From positions 63,335,800 through 63,399,799 of the forward strand of contig NC_083341.1 of NCBI RefSeq assembly GCF_019175385.1: DNA of 64,000 bases, in the 5' to 3' direction. Shown piece by piece: positions 11,340 to 22,326 of this stretch. Position 1 is the first letter of the stretch, and each line of letters opens with the position of its first letter. Source of the DNA: Lycium barbarum (Eukaryota > Streptophyta > Magnoliopsida > Solanales > Solanaceae). The position numbers and the translations under genes are program-made. Below the pieces are notes generated by a model, which saw only the letters and a program-made list of their open reading frames with translations, did not search any database and had not been told where the DNA came from.

Positions 11340-12670
11340 TTGTACTCCATGCAAGTTACAATCATGTCTTATTCTCACTTCAATATTCATAACCTAATGT
11401 CCAAATGCCAGGGTATGTACCTTCGAAGTACTCATGTAAATGCCATGTTTCTCATGCCCCCATGCCCCATTCCATGCTACTTATGTATTCAGGTTTTATG
11501 CCATATTAATCTCGTTTCCATGTACGCATGCTCCAAGTTACGTCCTTCATGTTCAATGTACCCATGTCCCGTCTATACTCTAAAATGAAGCATTTCACAT
11601 AATTTGTACCTACGAATACCTTCCTCTATGATCCCTTGTGATCCGCTCACGATAGCGGGATTGATGAACAAAAAGCAAGATAATATAAAGTATTCACATC
11701 TAAATTTCAAAGCAAATAAGAGTTCCTTTCCTGCATCCTATGGTGTTTATTTTCGGGACTCTACTCAGATTTGACATACTCATGTCATGCCATGCTTGAG
11801 TTTCACACCATATGTTGGGATCCTACTTTTATTATATGACTCATGTCAGACTCATTTGCACCAATTTGCGATTTTATTCAAGGCCTAAGTCGTACTCTTA
11901 TTTCATATGTCTATCGCGGTGACATATGAACGTCTAGGATCAAGTCTCTAAGTGTTCAGAACCTACCCATGCTCAATATTCAACCCTCATGTTATAACAA
12001 TCATGTTTTTGACATTCAGATCCTATGTTATGATTCCCATGTTTACACGTATTCATATCTCATGACAATTTAGCACTCATGTATTCATGTCAGCCAGTCT
12101 TCATGTATTTATGTCCCACGTCATGCTCCTCGTGCTCAGGTAATCATGTCATGTTCGTGCCTATTTTCCAGTACTCATGTCATTCGTGCCTACGAATTCT
12201 CTTCCAAAGCCTATGTATAGTAATCATGTAATCATTCAGCCAATATCCATTTGTTCGGGCCAGCTCAGTATTCATGTTAGCCACATTCAAGATTCAGTAA
12301 TCACATTATATCACACCATGTTTATTAAGATACCCTGTGAGGTTTGTGTTGGTACTTTAGTTAGCTGGCGGGCATTTGAGATATGTCGTGAGAGTCCGAA
12401 TTACAAAGGAAGTCCTGCCATAATTTTTGTAAATTCCAGAGTTAGTAGTAATTCTTAACCACTATTCATAAATCGAGGACAAATGTTTCATGATTCTTTT
12501 TCATGTAGGTACTCCTCAGTTTCATGTTCCCATGTACATATTTCTATGTAGTCACGTATTCAGTTCTCATGATCCATGACCATGTTCCCACGTAATCATG
12601 TTGAGCTCTTATGTTTCATGTCATGTTTCATCACGTTCATGTATTCATGCCATATCTAGCTTAAATTCCT
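11340..12670 (+). repeat. CATGT-rich tract in element E
   Basis: By eye about 30 CATGT pentamers occur in about 1.3 kb, mostly as TCATGT or CCATGT, where about one would be expected by chance. They are dispersed and irregular, not a clean tandem array. Confidence 0.6.
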
Positions 12671-12703
12671 ATCATGATCTATCATTTGAGGACGAATGAT
12701 CCC

Positions 12704-12716
12704 AAGGGGAAGATAT
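12704..12716 (+). other. polypurine tract, element E
   Basis: AAGGGGAAGATAT directly precedes the TGTAACACC start of the 3' LTR. This is the normal site of plus-strand priming. The upstream GAGGACGAATGAT is a common 3'-end motif of related plant elements. Confidence 0.8.
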
Positions 12717-13355
12717 TGTAACACCTCGTACCTTTGGGCTAAGGTTTGACTCGTAAGATAATAATATAATGGAACCAAAAAAGGAGGTGCAGAAAGTGTT
12801 CTTGAAAGCTAATCAAGTCTATTACGTCTCGTGTCTTAGAACTGAAGGTTAGACTCATATCGTTAGAGTTTTAGAGGAAATTTAAAGGTTTGAATGTTTT
12901 GCGAAAGTGGCTGAGGGGCCTACTTTAGGCAACCATAACACCTTGATTCGTTGGGAATTTGGAAAAGGTTCCCTAATGAAAGATGTAGTACATAGAAATG
13001 CCTTTCTAGGTATATAAGGATAACGATTAGTAGGTCTGCTTTCCAGACCGATTTAGTGAAATTTGTTAAGAGTTTGAGAAAACGTAAAACAAGATAGTTG
13101 TATCCCTTTGAAATAAATTTGCAACAGTATTTTATGGAGGTCAACTGGACATCTATACAAAAATTTGTAGCCATTTTATTGAGAGAAGTCCGGGCTTGCC
13201 AAAATCCTCACGAGGCGAGGAAGGCAGATGAGGCGAGAAAGTCAGGCTCGCCAAAATCCTCACCTTGGCCTCACTTTACTTGTTTGTGGCACCCCCAGAT
13301 ATCCTGGCGAGTCAAAATTCTTGCGAAACAAGGATTGAGGGCGAGCCTGGACTTG

Positions 13356-13363
13356 TATAAATA
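13356..13363 (+). promoter_or_regulatory. TATA box of LTR E2
   Basis: TATAAATA, matching 7212-7219 in the 5' LTR. Confidence 0.55.
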
Positions 13364-13867
13364 CAACAACTTTGCTTCTAAAAATCAGTTTTTCACATTC
13401 TTCAAACCCTAGTATGAAGGTCTTCTCTCCCTACCATTAGAATACACCAAGGTAAGTCTATTTCAACCATTTCAAGTGAATTCTAACATGTGTTCTCATA
13501 ATCTAACAATAAAATCATTGTTCTTAACATAGGGTTTTCAAGAAAATCCATTTAAAGGACTCAAGACTTAAGCCTTGGAACTCTTCTTCAAAAATCAGAT
13601 TGTTAACACAAGTTTGGAGCATTACTAGGTATGTAAGGTTACTATCTACGTGTGGGAACATCTTTGTTCTTCCCCGCACCACTTCTTCCGTAAAGTATGA
13701 AGTTATACGAAAACTAGGATTTTTAACCATGCTCATGATAACCCTAGGTCCATGTACCATGCTATACTAAGTATTGAAGTATTATTAATCCATTATTGAG
13801 TTCTTGATATTTCATTATGATTATTGAGAATCTGTCCGTAATCCATACAAACCCATACTTTGCATCC

Positions 13868-13872
13868 CATGG
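13868..13872 (+). repeat. target site duplication, left copy (CATGG)
   Basis: CATGG before LTR F2 is repeated as CATGG at 16291-16295 right after it. The uninterrupted E1 copy has a single CCATGGGTTC here, so the pre-insertion site is known. Confidence 0.88.
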
Positions 13873-14141
13873 AGTTACACCTCAGAAAGGTTTTCGTTGG
13901 TACGCAAGAGAATGAACTAGTGATGAATATGAGTGCATGATGTCCATGAGCCAGAAACGACGTTTGATGACCTTAGGCGAGATTTCGAAAGTATCCGATG
14001 TGAGATCAGAAAGTTGGCTAAGTTAAGATGAGATACAAGGTGAGCAATGCATGTGCATGGACGGGGGTGATTAAAATGAGAAGTCTAAGAAATATGGGAA
14101 GTTGCAGAATTGCAACTGCCCAGTGGTCGTAAATTGCAAAA

Positions 14142-14381
14142 TACGGACCGTAAATTGCTATACGGTCCGTAAACTGGCAGTCGTAAACTGCCATGCAAAA
14201 AGCTTCAGCTTTCTGCCCAGCCGAGAAATGGTAAAATACGACCAGGTTTACGGACCGTAAAGTGATTTACGGCCCGTAAACCATGGTCATAAATCACCAT
14301 GCATGCAGCCTTAAGTTCTGGTTCTGCTTAAGCTTAAGGACGACCACGAGGGACGGTCCGTAAACTGAAATACGGACCATA
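14142..14381 (+). promoter_or_regulatory. cluster of TTTACGGNCCGTAAA palindromes in LTR F2
   Basis: Copies lie at about 14142, 14161, 14247 (perfect 15-mer), 14266 (perfect 15-mer), 14353 and 14371 (one base changed). The set is kept in the same part of the LTR as in F1, upstream of an AT-rich TTAAATATG stretch near 14430. Confidence 0.6.
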
Positions 14382-15791
14382 AACCTCCATGGACGACCAC
14401 TGTTCACCCAGCACAGATTTTTCAATTCATTAAATATGAGGATCAAGACTTGTTTTATTTCATTTCCCCATTACACCACTTCTCTCTAGAATCATCTCTC
14501 TACATTTATTTCATAAGTTTTCAAGGATTATAAGTCGCCAACAACATAAACAAGTGAATCAAGTGTAAGCAACCCATTAAATACCATTCAAGTCAAGAAA
14601 TGCAAATGGAGAAAAACTAGGATTTGGCTCAAAGTGGGGTATTATCAACCAAAGCTTGTTCCTACAACTTCTAAGGTAAGATTCATGATTTTTACATGAT
14701 GTTTAAGGTAATGGAGAATTAAAATACATGGATTGTAGAAAATGTGGTCAACTAGGTCATGAATGGTGAATAGTGACATTTTGAGGAATAGTTTGAATTG
14801 AATTATGAATGTTGTTGTGTTACGATATGAATGTATTATAAATAGTACTAAGATCATGAACTCGACACTTTATACGAATGGAAGAAGTTGGAGGTCATGA
14901 CCATAACTATGGGAGAATTAGAAGCAAATTGAGAAATCTAGATAATGTGAATGACTAATGGCCATTGTTATGATATTAATGAAGGTATAGACGCTAGCAT
15001 TGGAAGAAAACGTGCAAGTGTAGAATAGTCCGACGAAAAGGTATGTAAGGCTAACCCTTCTTTCATAAGGCATTGTTCTTGGCCAAATTTCTAATTCCTC
15101 TATATGAGTATGTTGTATTCAAGTGATTGACATTCCGAGCTCATAAGCTCACGATCCTTAACATGTACTACGATTGTACTACGCCCCTCATATGACGAGT
15201 AAGCCTAAGATATGGATGTAGCAATAATGGTGATGATAGTGATGATGACAATAATAATAATGATGCCAAAGGTGCCTACGGGCTATTATACTTATATGTG
15301 CCTATGAAGGGCTATAATGATACCCCGAGCTTATAACGCCGGGTAGGATATATGTATATGATTATGTATAAAGTATGTATATGATTACGTAACGCGCGCA
15401 CACCTCTGTAGATGGTACAGATAACCCTGAAGCCTTGGTAGGGCCAGGTATGAGTAACCTTGAGCCTTGGTTGGCCAAGTATGTATGAAACACCGATCCT
15501 ATGAGGTCGGGTATGCTATGTAAATGCTATGTATATGAAATGACTATGTATATAATATGAATATGAATGTGATAAGACTATGTATAAGAATACGAATACG
15601 AATAAGGACATGTATACGAATATGAGCACAAGTATGGTACGAGTACTATTATGGAATACGGATGATGATGTAGGTGTACTACGAAAGGCAGGTAAGTGCT
15701 ATGACGATGATATTATTGTCTCCCCCTCCTATGCTATTTCATATGTTGCTCATGATGCTTATTTATTGATGTTGCTCATGCTTTACATACT

Positions 15792-15848
15792 CAGTACATT
15801 CTTCGTACTGACGTCCTTTTGTTTGTGGACGCTGCGTCATGCCCGCAG
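15792..15848 (+). other. three-hairpin module, LTR F2
   Basis: CAGTAC (15792-15797) with GTACTG (15805-15810); CGTCC (15812-15816) with GGACG (15827-15831); CTGCG (15832-15836) with CGCAG (15844-15848). Pairing is the same as in F1. Confidence 0.6.
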
Positions 15849-16235
15849 GTGCACAGGGACACAGACTTGATCCATAGCTGCTTATCTAGAGATTGCATAG
15901 CAGAGCTCCATTTCTTTCGGAGCCGCAACTTTTGGGTACTCATTCTTTTGTGTACATAATTATGGGCATAGCGGGGTCCTGTCCTGCTCATACGATATGT
16001 CATACTCTTAGAGGCTCGTAGTCATGTATATGTGGGTAGAGATGTTCGGCCATGTCGGCCCATGTTTTGTATATCTTTTGTTGGCCTCGTCGGCCTTGTA
16101 CTTATGATGTGGCATAGATGCCTATGATATGTTAAATGATGATGGTCGTCTAATGGGATCAATATGTTTAACGATAAAAAAGCACGAATTGACTTATGGT
16201 TCACCTAGATGTTATGTCATGTACGATAAGGGGGT

Positions 16236-16258
16236 GCCCGGGTGGGGTAGCACCGGGT
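16236..16258 (+). other. LTR-terminal hairpin, F2
   Basis: GCCCGG (16236-16241) pairs with CCGGGT (16253-16258, one G-U pair), about 32 nt before the LTR end, as in F1. Confidence 0.45.
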
Positions 16259-16290
16259 GCTCATCGCGGCCCCCTAGCCGGGTCGTGACA

Positions 16291-16295
16291 CATGG
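16291..16295 (+). repeat. target site duplication, right copy (CATGG)
   Basis: Right-hand partner of 13868-13872; the E2 LTR sequence resumes after it. Confidence 0.88.
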
Positions 16296-16794
16296 GTTCT
16301 TACATGCAAGTTATAATCTATTATGTTTATTTTCAAGAAAATACTCTACATGCTGTACACATTTTCATGCAAAAATACTATGAGGTGATATCCATATACA
16401 TCCAAGTTATGATTTATGAAAATTATGGGCTCAAGTGCCACCTATTTTCCAGGTTCATTTTTTTGGGAGTTGCACAGATTACCGAGAAGGCTTCAAATAG
16501 TCTGAAACTACGTTAGCCACCATAGGATGAGGATCGCTCCGCCCATGTTTTGGACGATTCCTTAATAATGATTGGATCCTTTCATGTTATATTTGTATCT
16601 CGTATCTGTGGCAAGGTATGGGAGCTCTGCTGGTAGGGTGCAAGTACCGAAACCATGTTGTGGGTTATATTTATGCTCTCCCTACTAATAACGTTTTGCT
16701 TATGTTAAATTCATGTGCATGACCAGGCTTCAGTTTTAGTTTTTATAATGTTATTTCCATGTCCCATATTATTTCATTCAGTTTCTTTACATAC

Positions 16795-16857
16795 CAGTAC
16801 ATTCAATGTGCTGATGTCTCCTTTTTATTGCAGGGGACTTGCATTTCATGTTGCAAG
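16795..16857 (+). other. three-hairpin module, LTR E2
   Basis: CAGTAC (16795-16800) with GTGCTG (16808-16813); GTCTCC (16816-16821) with GGGGAC (16833-16838, one G-U); CTTGCA (16838-16843) with TGCAAG (16852-16857). Stem 3 differs from E1 and E3 at a base pair (T-A in place of C-G) while pairing is kept. Confidence 0.6.
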
Positions 16858-17250
16858 TACCAATTTACAGGACGACGCATCTGCTCAGTAGGATTTGCTC
16901 ATATCAGCCTATTGATGAGCCCCATCTTCTTTGGGGTTTAGTCAGTCATTTATCCTATGGTAGTTATGCATTAAAGGTTTGCTGGGAGCCTTGTCCCAGC
17001 AAGTATGATTTCCAGTTCAGACTCGTGATAGAGGTTTAATAGATTAGACTAGTCAGTTATGTCATGTCATATATTCAAAGTCATATTGCCATCGTTGGCT
17101 CATTCATGATATTTCTGCACTCATGTTTAAACAAGTATTTCTATTAAGTATTATGACTTATTATGTTTTATAAAGGCTCATGATGCATGTACATTATATT
17201 CCGCTTAAGATATGCCTCATAATGATTCAGCAAGCCATGTGGTTCGCTCA

Positions 17251-18659
17251 GGTTTGGGGGCTAGCCACCACGTTGTGTTGACTTACTTATCTTGTTCTAT
17301 TTATTTTTTGGCTCGTTGCCGCGTTGAGACATTAGGTAATTGTGACTAGTGATATATCATGACTATGATATTGTGGTACTTAACTTGATTGGTATTGAGA
17401 TGAGATGTGATTTCATTATGGCCTATTGTGTAGCCTTATTATTGATATTACTTATGTGCCCTGTATGGTACTGTTTGGGATTGAATTGGTTATTGATATT
17501 ACATTGCATCGTATTCATGCTTATTTCCATGATTCATTGATATTGCATTGTTATGGTACTGATGATGATAGGTTAGAGAGTGTAGCCTCCGAGGTTTCTG
17601 CCAGAGAGCGTAAAAGAAAGATGAGAGTCCGTGATCCGAGGTCATTTAGCGGAGCGGACTGAGTGTACGTTGCCCGAGATTTCTTACCAGGAAAGAATGA
17701 GTGTACGATGCCCGAGGTCTCTTGTCGGGATCGAGTGAGTGCTCATGATCCGAGGTATCTTGCCGGGATCAAGCGAATGGTACATAGATTTCGCGGGTCC
17801 CCCATGAGTTGTGCTACTGAGATGTGATGTTCCATTGTTTGACTACATGTGTACGGTGCCTATGAATTGCATTCATTCTACATATATTATTGCATTGCAT
17901 TGTACCTTTTGGTTTCCTATGATATGGTGGTGATATGATTGTGATGTATTGGTTCGGATTGATTATACTGAGACTTGGCATAGTTGGGCTTAGATGCTAT
18001 AACATAGGTGTTGACCTGTTGTGATATGATTGTGATGTACTGGTTTGGATTGGTTATACTAAGACTTGGCATAGTTGGATAGATGCTATACATAGGTAAT
18101 GACTTGTACCATGGCTATGGATTCGTGTTGACTTGTATTTATTGGTTTATATGTTTATCTTACTTTGTTTTCTTTATATATGTTAGCTAGTCTTAGTCGG
18201 CCTATGATATCTACCAGTACTTGTTGTTTGTACTGACCTGCACTTGCTACATTCTTTTATGAATGCAGAGTACCAGGTGAGATCCACTTCTACTCCTCGT
18301 GGTTGATATTCAAGGATTGTTAATTCGAGTCTTTTCAGGGTGAGCATGAGGACGTTCACTGGCCTAAGACTTTTCCTTTTATTATGTCTTTATTTTCATC
18401 TTGAGACATGATTTTTTAGACTATTTATGTATTACTATTATTCAGATTTGTAGTATTTAGTTAGATGCTCTTGTATGACCAGACCAGCTACTAGGGTGGA
18501 TTTTTTTTACTTCCACACTTATTTTATATGATATCGTGAGACTTACGTAATTCTATCTTCTTCCGCTTTATTTATGCTTTTATGATTGTTGGGATGAGTG
18601 TTTGCTTATCGAGGTCGAAAAGGTAGGTGCCGCACGACTTAGTGAAAATGGGTCGTGAC
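17251..18659 (+). mobile_element. family-C LTR, copy 2, 3' portion
   Basis: Continues the LTR interrupted at 6487 and ends GGGTCGTGACA. It has a locally repeated phrase of the type CGAGGTNTCTTGCCGGGATCR at about 17700-17775 and a duplicated GATTGTGATGTA-TTGG...TTATACT-AGACTTGGCATAGTTGG unit at about 17938-18080. Pol sequence of the old element resumes right after. Confidence 0.72.
18215..18277 (+). other. hairpin module, LTR C2
   Basis: CAGTAC (18215-18220) with GTACTG (18230-18235); CCTG (18237-18240) with CAGG (18274-18277), enclosing CTACATTC (18247-18254) with GAATGCAG (18261-18268, one mismatch). It is 444 nt from the LTR end. Confidence 0.5.
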
Positions 18660-19380
18660 ATTTTCAATCAAAGGGATCTTAATTTGAGGCAGGAAAGGTG
18701 GTTAGAGATGCTCAAGGACTATGATATATTGATTCTTTATCATTCGGGCAAGGCCAATATAGTGGTGGATGCCTTGAGTCACAAGGGGTGAGTATGGGTA
18801 GCGACCTTTGGCTATGGTCGCTACGGATGTTCAGGCTCTGGCTAATAGCATGGTATATTTTAGAACCTAACAAGGTTCTGGGTTGTGTGGATGCACGGTC
18901 ATTCTTATTGGAGTAGATTAGAGCCTAGCAGTTTGATGATGCAAAGTTGTATAAAATTCGAGATAAGGTGTTGAAAGGAAAGGTAAGAGAGGCAATTCTT
19001 GATGATGAGGGAGTTTTGAGGATCAATGGTCGTATATGTGTCCCCCAGGTGGGAAATCTGACTAGAATGATCATGGAGAAAGCTCACAGTTAGAGGTATT
19101 CTATTCATCTGAGAGCTAAAAGATGTATCGGGATTTGAAATAACATTATTGGTGGTGTAGTATGAAGAGGGATATTGTAGGATTTGCGGCAATGTGTTTG
19201 AATTCTCAACAAGTAAAGTCTGAGAAGCAAAGGCCGGCTGGAATTACTCAGCGGATGCCTATACTTGAGTGGAAATGGGAGAGGATTGCTATGGACTTTG
19301 TGGTAGGATTACCGCATAATTTGGGAAAATTTGATGCTATTTGGGTCATTGTGGACCGTTTGAAAAAGTCGGCTCATTTC
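18660..19380 (+). pseudogene. Ty3/gypsy pol remnant, part B (RNase H end to integrase)
   Basis: Continuation of the pol remnant ending at 5155. It opens with the RNase H tail (FNQRDLNLRQERW, then YHSGKANIVVDALS) and passes through a tether region with stops. It then reaches the integrase zinc-binding region, where CLNSQQ replaces the usual C-x-x-C pattern, so a zinc-ligand Cys is lost. The integrase core starts well (WERIAMDFVVGLP, IVDRLKKSAHF) with the first catalytic Asp present. It is cut at about 19380 by LTR E3. About 25 residues are missing between part A and this part. A 92-codon frame (19162-19440) is only a locally open piece; its last 20 codons are read from LTR sequence. Confidence 0.85.
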
Positions 19381-21644
19381 ATACTCGGTGCCTTACTGCA
19401 TGTGACTGAGCGAACCACATGGCTTGTTGAATCTTCATGAGGCATAACATGAGTGGAATATGACATAAAAACATGATGAGCCTAAACATGGGCTATCATA
19501 AATGCCAAATAATACTTGTTTAAAAACATGAATATGGATTGTCATAGATAATGAGCCAAAGATCGCTATACGACTCTGAACATCTAACATAACATAACTG
19601 TCTAGTCTATGAAACCTCTAACATGAGTCTGAACTGCTAAACATACTTACTGGGACAAGGCCTCTAGTATACCGTAAATGCATAACTATCATAAAAGTAA
19701 ATAATGACTAAACCCCGAAAAAAATGGGGCTCACCTAAAGCTGATACGTGGATGATCCTATGGAGTAGATCCGTCGTCCTGTAAGTCCGTACCTGCATTG
19801 TGAAATGCAGGCCCCCGGGCAATAGAAAGGGGACGTCATCACATTGAATGTACTGGTATGTAAAGCAACTGAATGAAATAAACATGGCACATGAAATAAC
19901 ATGATAAGAGCTAAAACTGAAACTGAAGTTTGGTCATGAACATGAATATATATATATATAACATGAGTAAAACAGTTTAAGTAGGGAGAGCATAAATATA
20001 ACCGACAATATGAATCACTACGTGGGTACGTAGAGTCTACTACCTGACCCGGCCAGCAAAGCTCTCATACCTTGCAAGGGGTATAATATATAAATATGGC
20101 ATGAAAGGATCCAATCAATATTAAGGAATCGTCCCAAACATGGGCGGAGCGATCCTTATCCTACGGTGGCTAACATAGTTTCAGGCTATTTGAGTCTTCT
20201 CGGTAATCTGTGCAACTCCCAAAAACATGAACATGAAAATAGGTGGCATCTGAGCCCATGGTTTTCCATAAAACATGACTCGCATTATACATGGATATAG
20301 TTACATAATATACTTGCCTGAAAACGTGTAGACATATAAAGTGTTTGATTAAAATAAACATAGTAATTAATAACTTGCATGTAAGAACCCATGGAATGCA
20401 AAGTATTGGATTTCATGAATTACGGACAGATTCTCAATAACCAAAATAGAAAATCAAGAATACAATAACGAACTATTCATAGAAACATGGTATATCATAG
20501 TATATAGACTTAGGGTTATCATGAACATATCTAGAATCCTAGTTTTCATATAATCTCTTACTTTCATGGAAGAATGTGGCGTGGGGAAGAACAATGATAT
20601 TCCCACACGTAGATAGAAACTCTACATACCTTAGTCGCTCCAAAACTTGAAGAAAAGGTCTGAACGTTTTTGAAGAAGAAACCAAAGCTTTGAATTTGAA
20701 ACCTTAAGAAGAGTTTTCACTGATTTTTGTAGCCACTGTTCGCGGCTCAAAGGGAACTAGTCCGGACCTCTAAAGCCAATCTTCACCGTTCAGATTTTAT
20801 ATTATATGTTATGAATACTCAGTTAAAATTTAGGATCGATCCAAAACACCAATTGAATATGGCTGGTCCGAGTGAAAGCCAACAGAAAATACTAGGGTTT
20901 TCTCTAACTCTTTACAACTCTTGATTTTTATAGGGTATTGGGGTGGATGGATTTATTATAGTGTTTATAAATGATGTAACCTTGTAGAATTCAAAGGTTC
21001 TTGATTGAAAGATTTACCTTAGAGGAAACCTCAAGAAACAAGATTGTCAAACCAAACTCTTGAAGGTTTCTTGATTTTTCTTAATTGCAAGAATGATTTT
21101 CTTGCGGTTCTTAAACGATTGGAGTGCCTAGATTCTTTAGGGATTGAGGTAGAAAGGGAATGAATAGCATCTTAGGGTTTATAATAGTGTTAGGGACGTT
21201 TTCACTTCATATAATAATAACATAAGGAGTCCCAATTGGAGTAGGAAAAGTCTAAAAATGTAACCCAAATACATGAAAATTCTGCTCTGACCAGCGTTAG
21301 TAAAACAGGAATAACTCTTAGCATAGAGTTCGTTTCGGGCTCCACAAGATACCCTTGGAAATATATTTGAAAGGGCTACTACTTTCATGTTTTAAGTTTT
21401 CTCAATTTCTCAACGAATCAAGGGGTTACGGGTGCCCCAAGTAGGCCTGTCGACCATTTTCGCAAAACGCACAAACTTTGAAATTCTCCGCTAAAATCCA
21501 ACGATACAAGTCTACCTTTGTTCCAAGATACGGGATGTGACAAACTTGATTAGTTTTCAAAACACTTTCTACCTCTCCCATATTGGTTTCTTTATATCAT
21601 CATCTTACGAGTCAAACCTTAGCCCGAAGGTACGAGGTGTTACA
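19381..21644 (-). mobile_element. family-E solo LTR, reverse orientation (E3)
   Basis: On the reverse strand it starts TGTAACACCTCGTACCTTCG at 21644 and follows E1 down to ACCGAGTAT at 19381. The last 34 bases of the LTR are absent. It is more diverged than E1 and E2. No target duplication is seen. It splits the integrase gene, and the host sequence that should join its two flanks is missing, so the event involved a deletion. A TATA-like CTATAAAAA lies at 20925-20933 on the reverse strand. Confidence 0.83.
19792..19855 (-). other. hairpin module, LTR E3
   Basis: On the reverse strand the CAGTAC arm (19850-19855) faces a decayed partner. Stem 2, CCCC with GGGG, is intact. Stem 3 is a perfect 8-bp pair CCTGCATT with AATGCAGG (19792-19799 and 19804-19811). 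Confidence 0.5.
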
Positions 21645-22326
21645 GATTTGACACCATTCGAGGCATTGTATGGTAGCAGGTGTTGTTCTCCAGTTGGTTG
21701 GCTTGATGCATTTTAAGTGAGGCCTTGGGATACAAACTTGTTGAGAGATTCTTTGGACAAGGTTAAGTTGATTCAGGAGAGACTTCTCACAGCTTAGAGT
21801 AGACAAAAGAGTTATGCAAATCGGAAGGTTCGTGACATAGAGTTCATGGTGGATAAATGTGTTCTGTTGAAGGTTTCACCCATGAAGGGTGTGATGACAT
21901 TTGGGAAGAAGGGAAAGTTGAGCCCTAGATATATTGGCTCCTTTTAGACTGTTCATCACATTGGGGAGGTAGCCTATGAGTTGGCTTTGCCTCCTGGTTT
22001 ATCGAGTGTCCACCCCGTGTTGCATATTTCCATGCTCAAGAAGTATCATTCAGACGACTCTTATGTGATTTAGTGGGACTGGTGTGTCTTGATCACAATC
22101 TAACTTTAGAGGAGGACCCAGTTGCTATTTTGGATAGACGAACTCGAAAGTTGAGGTCCAAGCAGATTGCTTTGGTAAAATTTTAGTAGTGACATCATCC
22201 GGTGGAGGAGGTTACCTGGGAGACTGAGTTAGGTATGTAGATTACATATCCCCTGCTTTTCAGTGATTCAGGTATTTCATTTCTCTTTCATGTGCGAGGA
22301 TGAACATGTGTTTAAGTGGTGGATGA
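21645..22326 (+). pseudogene. Ty3/gypsy pol remnant, part C (integrase C-terminus and chromodomain)
   Basis: Starts at TPFEALYGSRCCSPVGW, just beyond the integrase catalytic core. It runs through the GPY/F-like region (KKGKLSPRYIG, VAYELALPPGLS, VHPVLHISMLKKY) and ends in a chromodomain-like tail (ILDRRTRKLRSKQIALVKF, VEEVTWE). The chromodomain places the element in the chromovirus branch, probably Tekay/Del. Several stops and at least one frame change break it. The roughly 100 residues holding the second and third integrase catalytic acids are absent between parts B and C. The LTR follows at 22327. Confidence 0.85.

Larger units (their letters stand above)
8755..12716 (+). mobile_element. 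internal domain of element E, non-coding
   Basis: About 3.96 kb between the LTRs. It starts with a primer binding site and a leader related to that of the autonomous G element, then loses all resemblance to gag-pol. Reading frames are short and show no recognisable domain. The last third is unusually rich in CATGT on this strand. Nothing else recognisable was found between 8930 and 11300. Confidence 0.75.
13873..16290 (+). mobile_element. family-F solo LTR, copy 2, nested in LTR E2
   Basis: A single F LTR of 2418 bp flanked by CATGG duplications, with no internal domain or second LTR. This is the signature of unequal recombination between the two LTRs of an inserted element. Its first base is A instead of the expected T (AGTTACACC against TGTTACACC in F1); the end is GGGTCGTGACA. 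It is the youngest layer at this spot. Confidence 0.9.
6488..17250 (+). mobile_element. family-E non-autonomous LTR retrotransposon (LARD-like)
   Basis: A complete element structure without genes: 5' LTR 6488-8754, primer binding site 8760-8771, about 4.0-kb internal domain, polypurine tract 12704-12716, and 3' LTR from 12717, interrupted by LTR F2 and losing its last 60-70 bases near 17250. The two LTRs are clearly related; by hand, about 11 differences in about 160 aligned bases around 7321-7480 and 13463-13620. No gag, protease, RT, RNase H or integrase motif is found inside. Large internal domains without coding capacity define LARD elements, which depend on an autonomous relative. The 3' LTR also lacks an 85-base segment present at about 6790-6880. 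Confidence 0.8.
12717..17250 (+). mobile_element. 3' LTR of element E (E2), split by LTR F2
   Basis: Runs 12717-13872 and resumes at 16296 (16291 counting the target duplication), matching E1 throughout. It loses similarity at CCATGTGGTTCGCTCAG near 17250, about 65 bases short of the expected CGTGACA end. The truncation explains the missing target duplication of the whole element. Confidence 0.8.

Noticed and set aside
8755..12716. Degenerate gag-pol inside element E
   Set aside because: No protease, RT, RNase H, integrase or zinc-knuckle motif was found in any frame beyond the shared leader.
5140..18675. TTTTCA shared at both ends of the C2 insertion as a target duplication
   Set aside because: About 25 residues of RNase H are missing between the flanks, so the short match may be chance or deletion microhomology.
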